Below are positions 1 through 8,416 of a stretch of 64,000 bases of DNA, one piece after another; positions within the stretch are counted from its first letter, which is position 1, and the number at the start of each line of letters is the position of its first letter. Position numbers and translations under genes: made by a program. Source of the stretch: Pantoea sp. AS-PWVM4 (GTDB taxonomy: Bacteria; Pseudomonadota; Gammaproteobacteria; Enterobacterales; Enterobacteriaceae); contig NZ_ASZC01000002.1 of NCBI RefSeq assembly GCF_000468095.1, forward strand, positions 310,001-374,000. The letters are read 5' to 3'. The notes under the pieces are model-generated. The model was not told the origin of the DNA and did not search any database. It was given only the letters and a program-made list of their open reading frames with translations.

Positions 1-383
1 AGCGCTTAAACGCTGATGCAGCTGCGTTATTTACCATGTTCCGTAACGTGGCGGGATCAATCGGTATCTCGCTGTCAACGGCGGCGATCACCGAGCGAAT
101 GCAGACGCAGTCGGCCAATATGGTGCACAACATGACGCCGCTCAATGAGCCATTTAACCTCACGTTGCAGCACTGGGTGCAGGCGATCCGTGATTACACC
201 ACGGCGGTGGGCGATCCGCTGCAAATTGCCAGCGGTCAGCTTTACCAGGAGATGATCGCCCAGTCACGCATCCTTGCCTATATCGATGTCTTTATGGGGC
301 TGAGCATTGTGGCAGTACTGTTGATTCCTTTTTGCTGGTTGCTTTCGCCGATTAAGAGTGAAGGCAGTGCAGGAGCACATTAA
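1..383 (+). CDS. Drug efflux MFS transporter, DHA2/EmrB family (C-terminal part)
   Basis: The reading frame is open from base 3 at the window edge, so the gene begins upstream; 126 C-terminal residues are present. The first residues (NADAAALFTMFRNVAGSIG) match the region before a late transmembrane helix in EmrB-type 14-TM drug:proton antiporters. A final hydrophobic helix (ILAYIDVFMGLSIVAVLLIPFC) is followed by a short cytoplasmic tail. The stop is one base before the start of an outer-membrane channel lipoprotein, so this is a pump operon; an EmrA-type adaptor is expected upstream outside the window. The family exports hydrophobic drugs; the substrate cannot be read from the fragment. Confidence 0.88.
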   Translation, partial: RLNADAAALFTMFRNVAGSIGISLSTAAITERMQTQSANMVHNMTPLNEPFNLTLQHWVQAIRDYTTAVGDPLQIASGQLYQEMIAQSRILAYIDVFMGLSIVAVLLIPFCWLLSPIKSEGSAGAH

Positions 384-384
384 A

Positions 385-1914
385 ATGAACAAGTTCGTGC
401 GCAGCGCGCCGTCACTCAGTGTCATCTCGCTCGCGCTATTGTTAGCCGGGTGTGCGGTGGGGCCAGATTATCAGCCACCCCATGCACAAACGCCTGCCAG
501 CTACCGTGATCTCCCCTCTCAGGAAGCGTCAAAACCGTTGTCAGCAGCGACCAACCCGCTATGGTGGAAAAGTTTTAACGATCCGTTGCTCGACAGTCTG
601 ATCACCCGTGCGATAGCCGATAACCTGACGCTGCAACAGGCGGTGCTGCGCATTGCCGGGGCGCGTGAGCAGCTGGCGCAGGCGAGTGGCGGGCTGTTTC
701 CGACGCTGAGCGGTTCGGCCAAAATGACCCGTCAGCAGCTTGGGTTGAAGGGGTTGCTGGAATCGAACGGTGTATACAATCAGGTCGATAGTGATGTGGC
801 GGGTCAGCTCAATGGTTTGACGCATTCGGTGAATTTGTATCAGGGAAGCTTCGATGCCAGTTGGGAACTGGATCTGTGGGGCAAAGTGCGGCGTCAGATC
901 GAGATGGCCAATGCGCAGCAGCAGGCGGCGATGGAGCAGCGTAACGATGCACTGGTTTCGCTGCAAGCTGAAGTGGCGCGAGCGTATCTGCAACTGCGCG
1001 GTGCGCAGGCGGTGCTGCAAACTTTGCAGGAGCAGATTACCGTCGCGCAACAAACCTCAGAATTGACCCAGAGCCAACAGCGCAACGGTATGGCACCGCT
1101 GACTGATGTTGAGAACGCCCGTGCGCAGTTGTCATCCCTTAACGCGCAGTTGCCGCAATACCAGGCGCAGGAGCGCCAGGCGATGAATGGGCTGGCGGTG
1201 CTGTTGGGGAAAACCCCTGGCGCGCTGGACAGTGAACTGGCGAGCGTAAAACCGCTGCCTGCGTTACCGAAACTGGTATCAGTGGGTATTCCTTCCACGC
1301 TGGCACGACGTCGACCGGACATTCGTCAGGCGGAAGCCACGCTGCACGCGCAAACCGCCAATATTGGTGTGTCGGTGGCAGAGCTGTTCCCCAGCCTGTC
1401 ACTGACCGGGCAACTTGGCGTGCGTAACACCGACGCCAGCTATCTGGACAACTGGAGCAGCCACTTTTATAGCATCGGCCCGTCGCTCTCGATCCCGATC
1501 TTTCAGGGCGGGCAACTGGTGTCCAGCGTGAAACTGGCGCGCGCGCAGCAGGCCAATGCGGCGCTTGAGTATCGTCAGACGGTGCTTACGGCGTTACAGG
1601 ACGTGGAAAACGCGCTGGTCAGTTATCGCGCTGACCAACAGCAGGTGACGGCGCTGGATGAAACCACCGGGGCGTTACAACGGGCTTTTGATCTCGCGAC
1701 TGACAGCTATCGCCAGGGGATCTCCACCTTCCTCGACGTGCTGGATGCACAACGTCAGCTGGCGCAGGCGCAGGCGCAATCCACTCAGGCGCGGATGCAA
1801 ACGGCTTTAGACCTGGTGGCGTTGTATAAAGCGCTCGGCGGTGGCTGGGAACCGTATCAGACGGTCAATCTGCCTGACTACGCGGTATTTGGTCCGGCAA
1901 CTGAAGTCAAATAA
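385..1914 (+). CDS. Outer-membrane efflux channel lipoprotein, NodT family
   Basis: A 509-residue outer-membrane factor of the TolC/OprM class, the exit duct of a tripartite pump. The N-terminus is a lipoprotein signal ending in the lipobox LLAGC with Cys23 as the acylated residue. Two outer-membrane efflux repeats follow (roughly residues 65-255 and 280-475), with the typical RRPDIRQAEA segment near residue 310. A GTG in frame 27 bases upstream is possible, but ATG 385 has AGGAG at 371-375 and gives a clean signal peptide. It starts one base after the MFS pump stop, so the two are co-transcribed. No such operon sits next to ybiT in E. coli, so it is accessory to this locus. Confidence 0.93.
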   Translation: MNKFVRSAPSLSVISLALLLAGCAVGPDYQPPHAQTPASYRDLPSQEASKPLSAATNPLWWKSFNDPLLDSLITRAIADNLTLQQAVLRIAGAREQLAQASGGLFPTLSGSAKMTRQQLGLKGLLESNGVYNQVDSDVAGQLNGLTHSVNLYQGSFDASWELDLWGKVRRQIEMANAQQQAAMEQRNDALVSLQAEVARAYLQLRGAQAVLQTLQEQITVAQQTSELTQSQQRNGMAPLTDVENARAQLSSLNAQLPQYQAQERQAMNGLAVLLGKTPGALDSELASVKPLPALPKLVSVGIPSTLARRRPDIRQAEATLHAQTANIGVSVAELFPSLSLTGQLGVRNTDASYLDNWSSHFYSIGPSLSIPIFQGGQLVSSVKLARAQQANAALEYRQTVLTALQDVENALVSYRADQQQVTALDETTGALQRAFDLATDSYRQGISTFLDVLDAQRQLAQAQAQSTQARMQTALDLVALYKALGGGWEPYQTVNLPDYAVFGPATEVK

Positions 1915-2020
1915 TCTGTCAGGGCCGCAGCGGGTACAGTTGCGGCTCACGATGTTGACTCCCGCGTATTCTTTATTTTCCTGAGCGTGAATTCCGTGAC
2001 CTCTCTGACTTTACACGCCA

Positions 2021-2125
2021 ATGGCCAGAACATTATTTGTCCGGCTGTTTGTCATGATGAGCAACAACAACCGGCAAGACGAAAGCCATAAAGAAAAGTC
2101 GCTGAACATGCCGATGAAAATGTGA
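2021..2125 (+). CDS. Possible small ORF (34 codons) ending just before a terminator
   Basis: An ATG at 2021 opens a 34-codon frame with a hydrophobic start (MARTLFVRLFVMM) and a charged, Asn/Lys-rich tail; internal ATGs at 2054 and 2057 are alternatives. The stop at 2125 lies four bases before a terminator hairpin. No convincing Shine-Dalgarno sequence is visible before any of these ATGs and I do not recognise the peptide. It could be a chance frame in an untranslated 3' region or in an unannotated small RNA. Confidence 0.2.
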   Translation: MARTLFVRLFVMMSNNNRQDESHKEKSLNMPMKM

Positions 2126-2129
2126 TACA

Positions 2130-2154
2130 GGCCGGTGAAATACCGGTCTTTTTT
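2130..2154 (+). terminator. Rho-independent terminator
   Basis: A short stem (CCGGT/ACCGG, extended by a wobble and a G-C pair) with a GAAAT loop is followed by six T at 2149-2154. It lies about 215 bases after the NodT-type gene, so it ends either the efflux operon or a separate short transcript. Confidence 0.7.
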
Positions 2155-2500
2155 ATGTTTGTTTGCGTAAAAATGTGACTTAACCTGGTTATGCTATAAA
2201 TAAGCATTGCATAGCTAAAAACATGTTTTCATCAGTCCATTAATCTTTGTTTACCTTTGTGCTCACTTCTGCCGCAGAGACAATATCCTCTGAAAATCGA
2301 TGCAGGATTTCGCTGAGGGTACAAGTTGTCGGTGTTAATTTGGGGTAAATAAAACGGTCCGTCTGGTTTAATCAACTGCGTGATCATTATCGTTATCCCT
2401 TAAGAATTATCCGCGATGTAAAATTAATTTATTTTTTTATTTGAATTGGGTAATCTTGCCACTACAGTTTATTTAAACCCCCTTAAGCAAGGACATTGTG
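2155..2500 (+). promoter_or_regulatory. AT-rich upstream region of the hns-like gene
   Basis: This stretch has no credible gene. It is much richer in A/T than its surroundings, with a run of A/T at about 2420-2442 next to the start of the hns-like gene, as expected for H-NS autoregulation. A TATAAA box lies near 2195 within an ATGCT...AGCAT inverted repeat, and ATTGG (CCAAT on the other strand, the cold-shock Y-box word) is at 2445-2449. The transcription start is not determined. Promoter assignment is inference. Confidence 0.4.
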
Positions 2501-2905
2501 ATGAGTGACGTATTCTTTAAAGTTCTGAACAACATTCGCACATTACGTGCACAGGCACGCGATCTGCCACTGACTGACCTGGAAGAGATTCTGGAAAAAT
2601 TAACCGTGGTCGTCACCGAGCGTCGTGAAGAAGTACAAGCGGAAGAAGCGCAGAATCGCGAAAAAGAAGAGAAGCTGTCTAAATACCGCGAAATGTTGCT
2701 GGCTGACGGTATTGATCCGAACGAATTACTGGGTGCGCTGGAAACCGGTAAAAAACGCGCCAAGCGTGCGCCGCGTCCGGCAAAATATTCTTACACTGAT
2801 GAAAACGGTGAAGAGAAGTCATGGACTGGTCAGGGCCGTACTCCTGCTGCGATTAAAAAAGCACTGGATGCTGGCAAAAGCCTCGACAGCTTCCTGATCA
2901 AATAA
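2501..2905 (+). CDS. H-NS family nucleoid-structuring protein (paralogue)
   Basis: A 134-residue H-NS/StpA-type DNA-binding protein. Residues 1-65 form the helical dimerisation region ([11 protein letters not shown] is conserved); [10 protein letters not shown] at 68-77 is in the second oligomerisation segment; the basic linker [12 protein letters not shown] precedes the C-terminal DNA-binding domain with the minor-groove motif QGR at 111-113. It ends [14 protein letters not shown], without the extra residue E. coli H-NS has before GKS, as in StpA. ATG 2501 is preferred over the adjacent GTG, with AAGGA at 2489-2493. The canonical hns lies elsewhere in E. coli (galU-hns-tdk), so this is probably a paralogue; whether this genome has another copy cannot be seen. 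Confidence 0.92.
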   Translation: MSDVFFKVLNNIRTLRAQARDLPLTDLEEILEKLTVVVTERREEVQAEEAQNREKEEKLSKYREMLLADGIDPNELLGALETGKKRAKRAPRPAKYSYTDENGEEKSWTGQGRTPAAIKKALDAGKSLDSFLIK

Positions 2906-2928
2906 TCTGCACAATCCTTGTAAGCGGG

Positions 2929-2960
2929 AGCCGAAGGTGACATCACCTTCGGCTTTTTTT
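2929..2960 (+). terminator. Terminator of the hns-like gene
   Basis: A perfect 11-bp stem (AGCCGAAGGTG / CACCTTCGGCT) with a four-base loop is followed by a run of seven T. It closes the hns-like transcription unit 24 bases after the stop codon. Confidence 0.93.
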
Positions 2961-3077
2961 ATGGGGTAATAAACAACGGCTTGTTGTACCTGGCCCGCAC
3001 AATGGTGGCATCCCAGTGCCTGCTTCTGGCATAATGCCCGCTGTTTTTTCCTCCACTGCGTAACAAAGGTCAATGCC

Positions 3078-4670
3078 GTGTTAGTTTCCAGCAATATCAC
3101 CATGCAGTTCGGCAGTAAGCCGCTGTTTGAGAATATCTCCGTTAAATTTGGCGGCGGTAATCGTTACGGTTTAATCGGTGCAAACGGCAGCGGTAAATCG
3201 ACCTTCATGAAAATACTGGGCGGTGACCTGGTGCCAAGCGCGGGAAATGTTTCCCTCGACCCGAATGAACGTATCGGTAAGTTGCGTCAGGACCAGTTTG
3301 CGTTTGAGCAATATAGCGTGCTCGATACCGTGATTATGGGGCACCATGAATTATGGGCCGTCAAGCAGGAACGTGACCGCATATATGCCTTGCCGGAAAT
3401 GAGCGAAGAGGAAGGCTATAAAGTTGCTGACCTCGAAGTGCAATACGGTGAAATGGATGGTTACAGTGCTGAATCCCGCGCAGGGGAATTATTACTGGGT
3501 GTAGGTATCCCGGTAGAACAACATTACGGACCGATGAGCGAAATTGCGCCCGGCTGGAAATTACGTGTGTTGCTGGCGCAGGCATTATTTGCCAACCCGG
3601 ATATTCTGTTACTCGATGAACCGACCAACAACCTGGATATTGACACCATTCGCTGGCTGGAGCAGGTACTGAACGAACGTAACAGCACCATGATCATCAT
3701 TTCGCATGACCGTCATTTCCTGAATATGGTTTGCACGCATATGGCGGATTTGGATTACGGCGAGCTGCGCGTTTATCCGGGTAACTATGACGAATATATG
3801 ACCGCAGCCACCCAGGCGCGTGAGCGTTTATTAGCAGATAATGCGAAAAAGAAAGCGCAAATTGCCGACCTGCAATCTTTTGTCAGCCGTTTTAGCGCTA
3901 ACGCCTCAAAATCACGTCAGGCAACCTCGCGTGCTAAACAGATTGAGAAAATCAAACTGGATGAAGTGAAAGCCTCCAGCCGTCAGAACCCCTTTATTCG
4001 TTTTGAACAGGATAAGAAACTGTTCCGCAATGCGCTGGAAGTGGAAGCCATCACCAAAGGTTTCGATAACGGCCCGTTATTTAAAAATCTGAACTTGCTG
4101 CTGGAAGTCGGAGAAAAAATGGCGGTGTTGGGTGCCAACGGTATTGGTAAAACCACCTTGCTGAAAACGCTGGTAGGCGAGCTGACACCGGAAAATGGTA
4201 CGGTTAAATGGTCCGAGAATGCGCGCATTGGTTATTACGCGCAGGATCACGCGACAGATTTTGCCGACGACCTGACGGTGTTCGACTGGATGAGCCAGTG
4301 GAAACAGGAAGGGGACGACGAGCAGGCAGTGCGTAGCATTCTTGGTCGTCTGCTGTTCAGCCAGGACGATATCAAGAAGCCAGCTAAAGTTCTGTCCGGT
4401 GGTGAGAAGGGCCGTATGTTGTTTGGTAAGCTGATGATGCAGAAACCGAACATCCTGATTATGGACGAACCGACCAACCACCTCGATATGGAATCCATCG
4501 AATCGCTGAACATGGCGCTGGAGATGTACGAAGGCACGCTGATTTTCGTCTCGCATGACCGTGAGTTTGTCAGCTCGCTGGCAACCCGTGTGCTGGAAAT
4601 CAAAGGCGATCGCGTGGTGGACTTCACCGGCAACTACGAAGATTATCTGCGTAGCCAGGGGATTGTGTAA
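3078..4670 (+). CDS. ybiT: ABC-F family ATPase YbiT
   Basis: A 530-residue cytoplasmic ABC-F protein, the same length as E. coli YbiT and closely similar throughout. ABC-F proteins have two fused ATPase domains and no membrane part, and act on ribosomes. Domain 1 has GANGSGKST near residue 35 and [11 protein letters not shown] near 180; its signature is APGWKLR rather than LSGG, as also in E. coli YbiT. A charged interdomain linker spans roughly 235-300. Domain 2 has [18 protein letters not shown] and [11 protein letters not shown]. The start codon is GTG. The precise cellular role of YbiT is not settled. Confidence 0.97.
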   Translation: MLVSSNITMQFGSKPLFENISVKFGGGNRYGLIGANGSGKSTFMKILGGDLVPSAGNVSLDPNERIGKLRQDQFAFEQYSVLDTVIMGHHELWAVKQERDRIYALPEMSEEEGYKVADLEVQYGEMDGYSAESRAGELLLGVGIPVEQHYGPMSEIAPGWKLRVLLAQALFANPDILLLDEPTNNLDIDTIRWLEQVLNERNSTMIIISHDRHFLNMVCTHMADLDYGELRVYPGNYDEYMTAATQARERLLADNAKKKAQIADLQSFVSRFSANASKSRQATSRAKQIEKIKLDEVKASSRQNPFIRFEQDKKLFRNALEVEAITKGFDNGPLFKNLNLLLEVGEKMAVLGANGIGKTTLLKTLVGELTPENGTVKWSENARIGYYAQDHATDFADDLTVFDWMSQWKQEGDDEQAVRSILGRLLFSQDDIKKPAKVLSGGEKGRMLFGKLMMQKPNILIMDEPTNHLDMESIESLNMALEMYEGTLIFVSHDREFVSSLATRVLEIKGDRVVDFTGNYEDYLRSQGIV

Positions 4671-4677
4671 AAACAGC

Positions 4678-4702
4678 GTAGCGGCGCGATTTATCGCGCC
4701 GC
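4678..4702 (+). repeat. GTAG-type REP palindrome
   Basis: GTAG is followed by a perfect 9-bp stem (GCGGCGCGA / TCGCGCCGC) with loop TTTA. It lies between the convergent ybiT and moeB genes and could also act as a weak two-way terminator. The same palindrome occurs at six other intergenic sites of this window. Confidence 0.85.
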
Positions 4703-4721
4703 AATGAGCTGGTACGGTTTT

Positions 4722-5477
4722 TTATTTCCCCCCGCACACCTCACAATGCGCATCCTGCGCCACTTTCATCGTGCGAAACTCGGCGCTCAAGGCATCGTAC
4801 ATCAGCAACCGTGAGCTGGCTGGGGTGCCAAAGGCCGTCAAAACTTTAAGGGTTTCCATCGCCTGCATGGCCCCCATAACCCCAACTAACGGAGCCATCA
4901 CACCGGCTTCAACGCAGCTCAGCGCCTGCTCGCCAAACAAACGGCTGATGCAACGATAACAGGGCGTATCCGGCTGCCAGGTAAATACGCTGAGCTGGCC
5001 TTCCATGCGAATCGCGGCAGCAGAAATCAACGGTATCTTGTGTTGCCAGCACCAGCGGTTGATCTGTTCACGCGTTTGGACGTTATCCGTGCAATCCAGT
5101 ACCGCATCATGACGGGCAATCAGGGTGCCCAGCGCCGTATCCTCAAGCTGCGCATTGAGGGTTTCTAACTGGCAATGGGGATTGATCGCTGCCAGCTGCT
5201 GTGCAGCAGAATCCACTTTCGCCATACCAATCGTACTGTCACGATGCAGGATTTGTCGTTGCAGGTTACTGAGCGCGACGGTATCGAAATCCAGCAAGGT
5301 CAGTTGCCCCACGCCCGCTGCGGCCAGATAAGGTGCGGCGGCACAACCCAGCCCGCCAAGCCCAACGACCAGAACACGCGCGGCTTTTAGTTTTTCCTGT
5401 CCGTCAAAATCGAAGCCACGCAACACGATTTGCCGGTTGTAGCGCAGCATCTCTTCATCGCTTAACTCCGCGTGCAT
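4722..5477 (-). CDS. moeB: Molybdopterin-synthase adenylyltransferase MoeB
   Basis: A 251-residue E1-like enzyme that adenylates the C-terminal glycine of MoaD, so that sulfur can be loaded for molybdopterin synthesis. The nucleotide-binding GLGGLGC loop is near residues 38-44, the catalytic Asp region LDCTDNVQTR near 127-136, and zinc cysteines appear as CYRC near residue 175 and CEVC close to the C-terminus. Its ATG directly abuts the moeA stop codon (no gap), showing a moeAB operon as in E. coli. Confidence 0.97.
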   Translation of the reverse strand: MHAELSDEEMLRYNRQIVLRGFDFDGQEKLKAARVLVVGLGGLGCAAAPYLAAAGVGQLTLLDFDTVALSNLQRQILHRDSTIGMAKVDSAAQQLAAINPHCQLETLNAQLEDTALGTLIARHDAVLDCTDNVQTREQINRWCWQHKIPLISAAAIRMEGQLSVFTWQPDTPCYRCISRLFGEQALSCVEAGVMAPLVGVMGAMQAMETLKVLTAFGTPASSRLLMYDALSAEFRTMKVAQDAHCEVCGGK

Positions 5478-6719
5478 TTATCCCTCCAGCAGGCTGTTGA
5501 AGGGTTCAACGTCGACCCATTCACCGGCTTCCACGTTACCGCGTTCACGCTCCAGCACGATAAAACAGTTTGCCAGCGCAAAGGAACTGAACACATGTGA
5601 ACCCTGCGGCCCGGTGCTGCGAACTTCCAGCATCCCGTCTGCGCCACGGCTGAAGATACCGCGTTGGAAATCGAGGCGTCCCGGTGATTTTTTCAGACGC
5701 TGGGTGGCTCTGGCGCGCAATCGTGCCGGTATCAACGGCGCTTGCTGGCCGGTGAGGGTACCGAGCAACGGCTGAACCAGTTGATAGAAGGTCACTGCCG
5801 CCGATACCGGGTTGCCCGGCAGGCCGCAGAACCAACTGTTGGCGAGTCGACCAAAGGCAAAAGGTTTACCGGGCTTGATCGCCAGTTTCCAGAAGGTGAT
5901 GGCCCCCAGCTCCTCCAGCATGGCTTTGGTAAAGTCGGCTTCACCGACCGATACACCGCCCGTGCTGATCACCACATCGGCCTGACGATCTGCTTCACTG
6001 AATGCCTGACGCAACGCCACAGGGTCGTCGCCAATCACGCCAAGGTCGATCACTTCGCAACCAAGGCGGTTTAGCATTAACGACACGGTGAAGCGATTGG
6101 TATCGTAGATCTGTCCTGCTGCCAGTGGTTGTCCCACCGCCTGTAATTCATCGCCGGTGGAGAAAATCGCCACCCGCAATTTACGCAGCACGCTGACCTG
6201 GGCGATGCCCAAAGAGGCCAATAGCGGCAGCTCAGCGGCACCGAGGCGCACACCGGCGTCCAGTACCTGTTTGCCCGCCTGAATATCTTCACCACTGCGG
6301 CGGATATGCTGCCCGGCGTTGACCGGTGCGGTGATGACAATCCCACCGTCACGTTGTTCGGTTTCTTCCTGCATCACCACCGCTTCACAGCCTGCGGGGA
6401 CCGGCGCGCCGGTCATGATGCGGATAACCGTTCCCAGCGGCCATTCGCCGTTGAAAGGTCCACCGGCAAAGGCTTTGCCCGCGACAGGCAACACGCGATC
6501 CGGTGCAACATCGGCGAGGCGTACCGCATAACCGTCCATCGCGGCATTATCGAAGGGGGGGACATCCAGCGGTGATAACACCGGCTGGGCGGTGATACGC
6601 CCGGCGGCTTCGAATAACGATACCTGTAATGAATCGGTAATCGGGGTGAGTTGCGCCAGCATTTTTTGCTGGGCGTCTTCGAGGGAGATTAAGCCCGCAG
6701 TAAAAGGTTCCATGTCCAT
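5478..6719 (-). CDS. moeA: Molybdopterin molybdotransferase MoeA
   Basis: A 413-residue enzyme that inserts molybdate into adenylated molybdopterin to complete the molybdenum cofactor. Conserved stretches are [13 protein letters not shown] (near 54), [10 protein letters not shown] (near 105), STGDEL (near 192), YDTNRF (near 210), [11 protein letters not shown] (near 258) and the late [10 protein letters not shown] start two codons later (ATG at 6711-6713, MEPF) would be closer to E. coli and cannot be excluded. First gene of moeAB. Confidence 0.97.
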   Translation of the reverse strand: MDMEPFTAGLISLEDAQQKMLAQLTPITDSLQVSLFEAAGRITAQPVLSPLDVPPFDNAAMDGYAVRLADVAPDRVLPVAGKAFAGGPFNGEWPLGTVIRIMTGAPVPAGCEAVVMQEETEQRDGGIVITAPVNAGQHIRRSGEDIQAGKQVLDAGVRLGAAELPLLASLGIAQVSVLRKLRVAIFSTGDELQAVGQPLAAGQIYDTNRFTVSLMLNRLGCEVIDLGVIGDDPVALRQAFSEADRQADVVISTGGVSVGEADFTKAMLEELGAITFWKLAIKPGKPFAFGRLANSWFCGLPGNPVSAAVTFYQLVQPLLGTLTGQQAPLIPARLRARATQRLKKSPGRLDFQRGIFSRGADGMLEVRSTGPQGSHVFSSFALANCFIVLERERGNVEAGEWVDVEPFNSLLEG

Positions 6720-6752
6720 ATCAGCCTGGTTATGTCAGATGCTGCCTATTAT

Positions 6753-6770
6753 GGCAGGCAAATGCCTGCC
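6753..6770 (-). terminator. Hairpin downstream of the Usp-like gene
   Basis: GGCAGGCA and TGCCTGCC form an 8-bp palindrome separated by two bases. It lies between the Usp-like stop codon and moeA. There is no T-run on either side, so termination is only likely, not certain. Confidence 0.45.
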
Positions 6771-6779
6771 GCCGCATTA

Positions 6780-7202
6780 TTACGGCAAATGTTTTATCAG
6801 CACATCAATGTTTAACCGGTTGATGTATTCCATGGAATTGGAGGTGAGGACACCCATAAAGCGGTTATGGTGTCCGACAATCACTAAATCGATATGTTTT
6901 TCGGCAATGCATTTTTCGACGTCTTTAAAGCGGCGCAACGTAACCAGCTCATGGCATTTAACCGGCAGACTTACGCTGGCGGAGAGCTTGCTCATCAGCG
7001 CCTTCGCCCGAATTACATCCTCCGACACCACATCGTTCATCAGGCTGTCCGACACATAATTCATTTCCCGGTAATCATCGCTGATATGGGCGAGGGTGAC
7101 TGTCATCGCCAGTTCTTCAGCCAACGTCACGGCGTGGTTCAACAGCAATGCGCCATCCTGATTTCCCTGAACCAGCACCAGGGCATGGTTATAACTGTTC
7201 AT
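6780..7202 (-). CDS. Universal stress protein, UspA-type
   Basis: A 140-residue protein of the universal stress family (cytoplasmic, usually dimeric, induced by growth arrest or stress). It opens with YNHALVLVQGNQDGALLLNHA and ends with VIVGHHN...YINRLNIDVLIKHLP. The ATP-binding pattern G-2x-G-9x-G-S/T is missing; GHHN is the UspA-like, non-ATP-binding form. An ATG at 7217 is in frame, but ATG 7202 has GGAG six bases upstream and a start typical of the family. This gene is not present between moeA and iaaA in E. coli. Paralogue identity is not assigned. Confidence 0.85.
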   Translation of the reverse strand: MNSYNHALVLVQGNQDGALLLNHAVTLAEELAMTVTLAHISDDYREMNYVSDSLMNDVVSEDVIRAKALMSKLSASVSLPVKCHELVTLRRFKDVEKCIAEKHIDLVIVGHHNRFMGVLTSNSMEYINRLNIDVLIKHLP

Positions 7203-7379
7203 GGCTTGCTCCGGCATGATCTTTGCTGTGAGTATAGTGTTTCGCCCCTGCTAAACCGGGCACTGCTCACGCTTTTGTCAAACTTAAAGGCATAAACCAC
7301 AATAAAAGGTTATGACCCGGCAGCACAGTTTCTGCTTTACAAGGCGGGATGGCCTTTCTATATTCGAAAGTTGCCAAAA

Positions 7380-7398
7380 AATAATGAAAACCATTCTA
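7380..7398 (+). promoter_or_regulatory. Fur-box-like site upstream of iaaA-gsi
   Basis: The 19 bases AATAATGAAAACCATTCTA match 14 of 19 positions of the Fur consensus GATAATGATAATCATTATC. The site is 42 bases before the iaaA start codon. Fur control of this operon is not established; the match is suggestive only. Confidence 0.35.
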
Positions 7399-7440
7399 AA
7401 TCAGTGTTTTTGGTTCTGATTCCTTGACAGGGTAACGGGT

Positions 7441-8406
7441 ATGACTAAAGCAGTTATCGCCATTCACGGCGGCGCGGGTGCCATCACTCGCGCGGCGATG
7501 AGCGCCGAAAAAGAGCAATATTATCGTCAGCAACTGGCGGCGATTGTCGCCGCTGGTCAGCAAATTCTGGCCGATGGCGGCAGCGCGATGGACGCGGTGA
7601 CCGAGGCCGTGCGCTTGCTGGAGGAGTGTCCGTTGTTTAACGCCGGTAAAGGGGCGGTGTTTACCCATCAGGGTACGCATGAACTGGATGCCAGCATTAT
7701 GGATGGCCGCACGCTGGAGGTGGGCGCGGTCGCCGGGGTTAACCATATCCGCAACCCGGTACTGGCGGCGCGCGCAGTGCTGGAGGTCAGCCCGCATGTG
7801 CTGTTTATCGGTGCCGGTGCGGAAGCCTTTGCCACCCAGCAGGGGCTGGAGATGGTTGCGGCAGACTTTTTCTCCACCCCTGAACGCTGGGAGCAGCTGC
7901 AACGCGCGCTCGGCAGCGATCAGGCGGTGCTGGATCATGACGGTGCGGCGCAAAGCCACAGCGATGACCCACTCGATCCCGATCGTAAATTTGGTACGGT
8001 CGGTGCAGTGGCACTGGATTTACATGGCAATCTGGCCGCTGCCACTTCAACCGGCGGTATGACCAACAAACAGGCGGGACGCGTGGGCGATTCACCGTTG
8101 GTCGGTGCCGGGTGCTACGCCAACAACGATTCGGTCGCGGTTTCCTGTACCGGCACTGGCGAGGTGTTTATCCGCACTCTCGCCGCTTACGACGTGGCGG
8201 CACAAATGCGTTATGCCGGTCGCACGCTGCAACAGGCCAGCGCCAATGTGATTCACGATAAAGTCCAGGAACTGGATGGCAGCGGTGGGCTGATTGCCGT
8301 TGACCGCGATGGCAATGTGGCGCTGCCGTTTAACAGTGAAGGAATGTACCGCGGATTCGCTTATGTGGGCGGCGAAGTTGAGGTAGCCATTTACCGCGAT
8401 AGCTAA
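7441..8406 (+). CDS. iaaA: Isoaspartyl peptidase / L-asparaginase (Ntn hydrolase)
   Basis: A 321-residue plant-type asparaginase that removes isoaspartyl residues from dipeptides. The proenzyme cleaves itself before a threonine that becomes the N-terminal nucleophile; this is Thr186 in [10 protein letters not shown]. Other conserved parts are AIHGGAGAI at the N-terminus, [11 protein letters not shown] near 65, and STGGMTNK...[14 protein letters not shown] near 205-225. It leads the iaaA-gsiABCD operon and is followed after ten bases by gsiA, linking peptide breakdown with glutathione import. Confidence 0.97.
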   Translation: MTKAVIAIHGGAGAITRAAMSAEKEQYYRQQLAAIVAAGQQILADGGSAMDAVTEAVRLLEECPLFNAGKGAVFTHQGTHELDASIMDGRTLEVGAVAGVNHIRNPVLAARAVLEVSPHVLFIGAGAEAFATQQGLEMVAADFFSTPERWEQLQRALGSDQAVLDHDGAAQSHSDDPLDPDRKFGTVGAVALDLHGNLAAATSTGGMTNKQAGRVGDSPLVGAGCYANNDSVAVSCTGTGEVFIRTLAAYDVAAQMRYAGRTLQQASANVIHDKVQELDGSGGLIAVDRDGNVALPFNSEGMYRGFAYVGGEVEVAIYRDS

Positions 8407-8416
8407 AGGAGCAGGC

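Noticed and set aside
3529..3580. Degenerate ABC signature in YbiT domain 1 as a sign of decay
   Set aside because: E. coli YbiT has the same APGWKLR-type sequence in place of LSGG, so it is a family trait.
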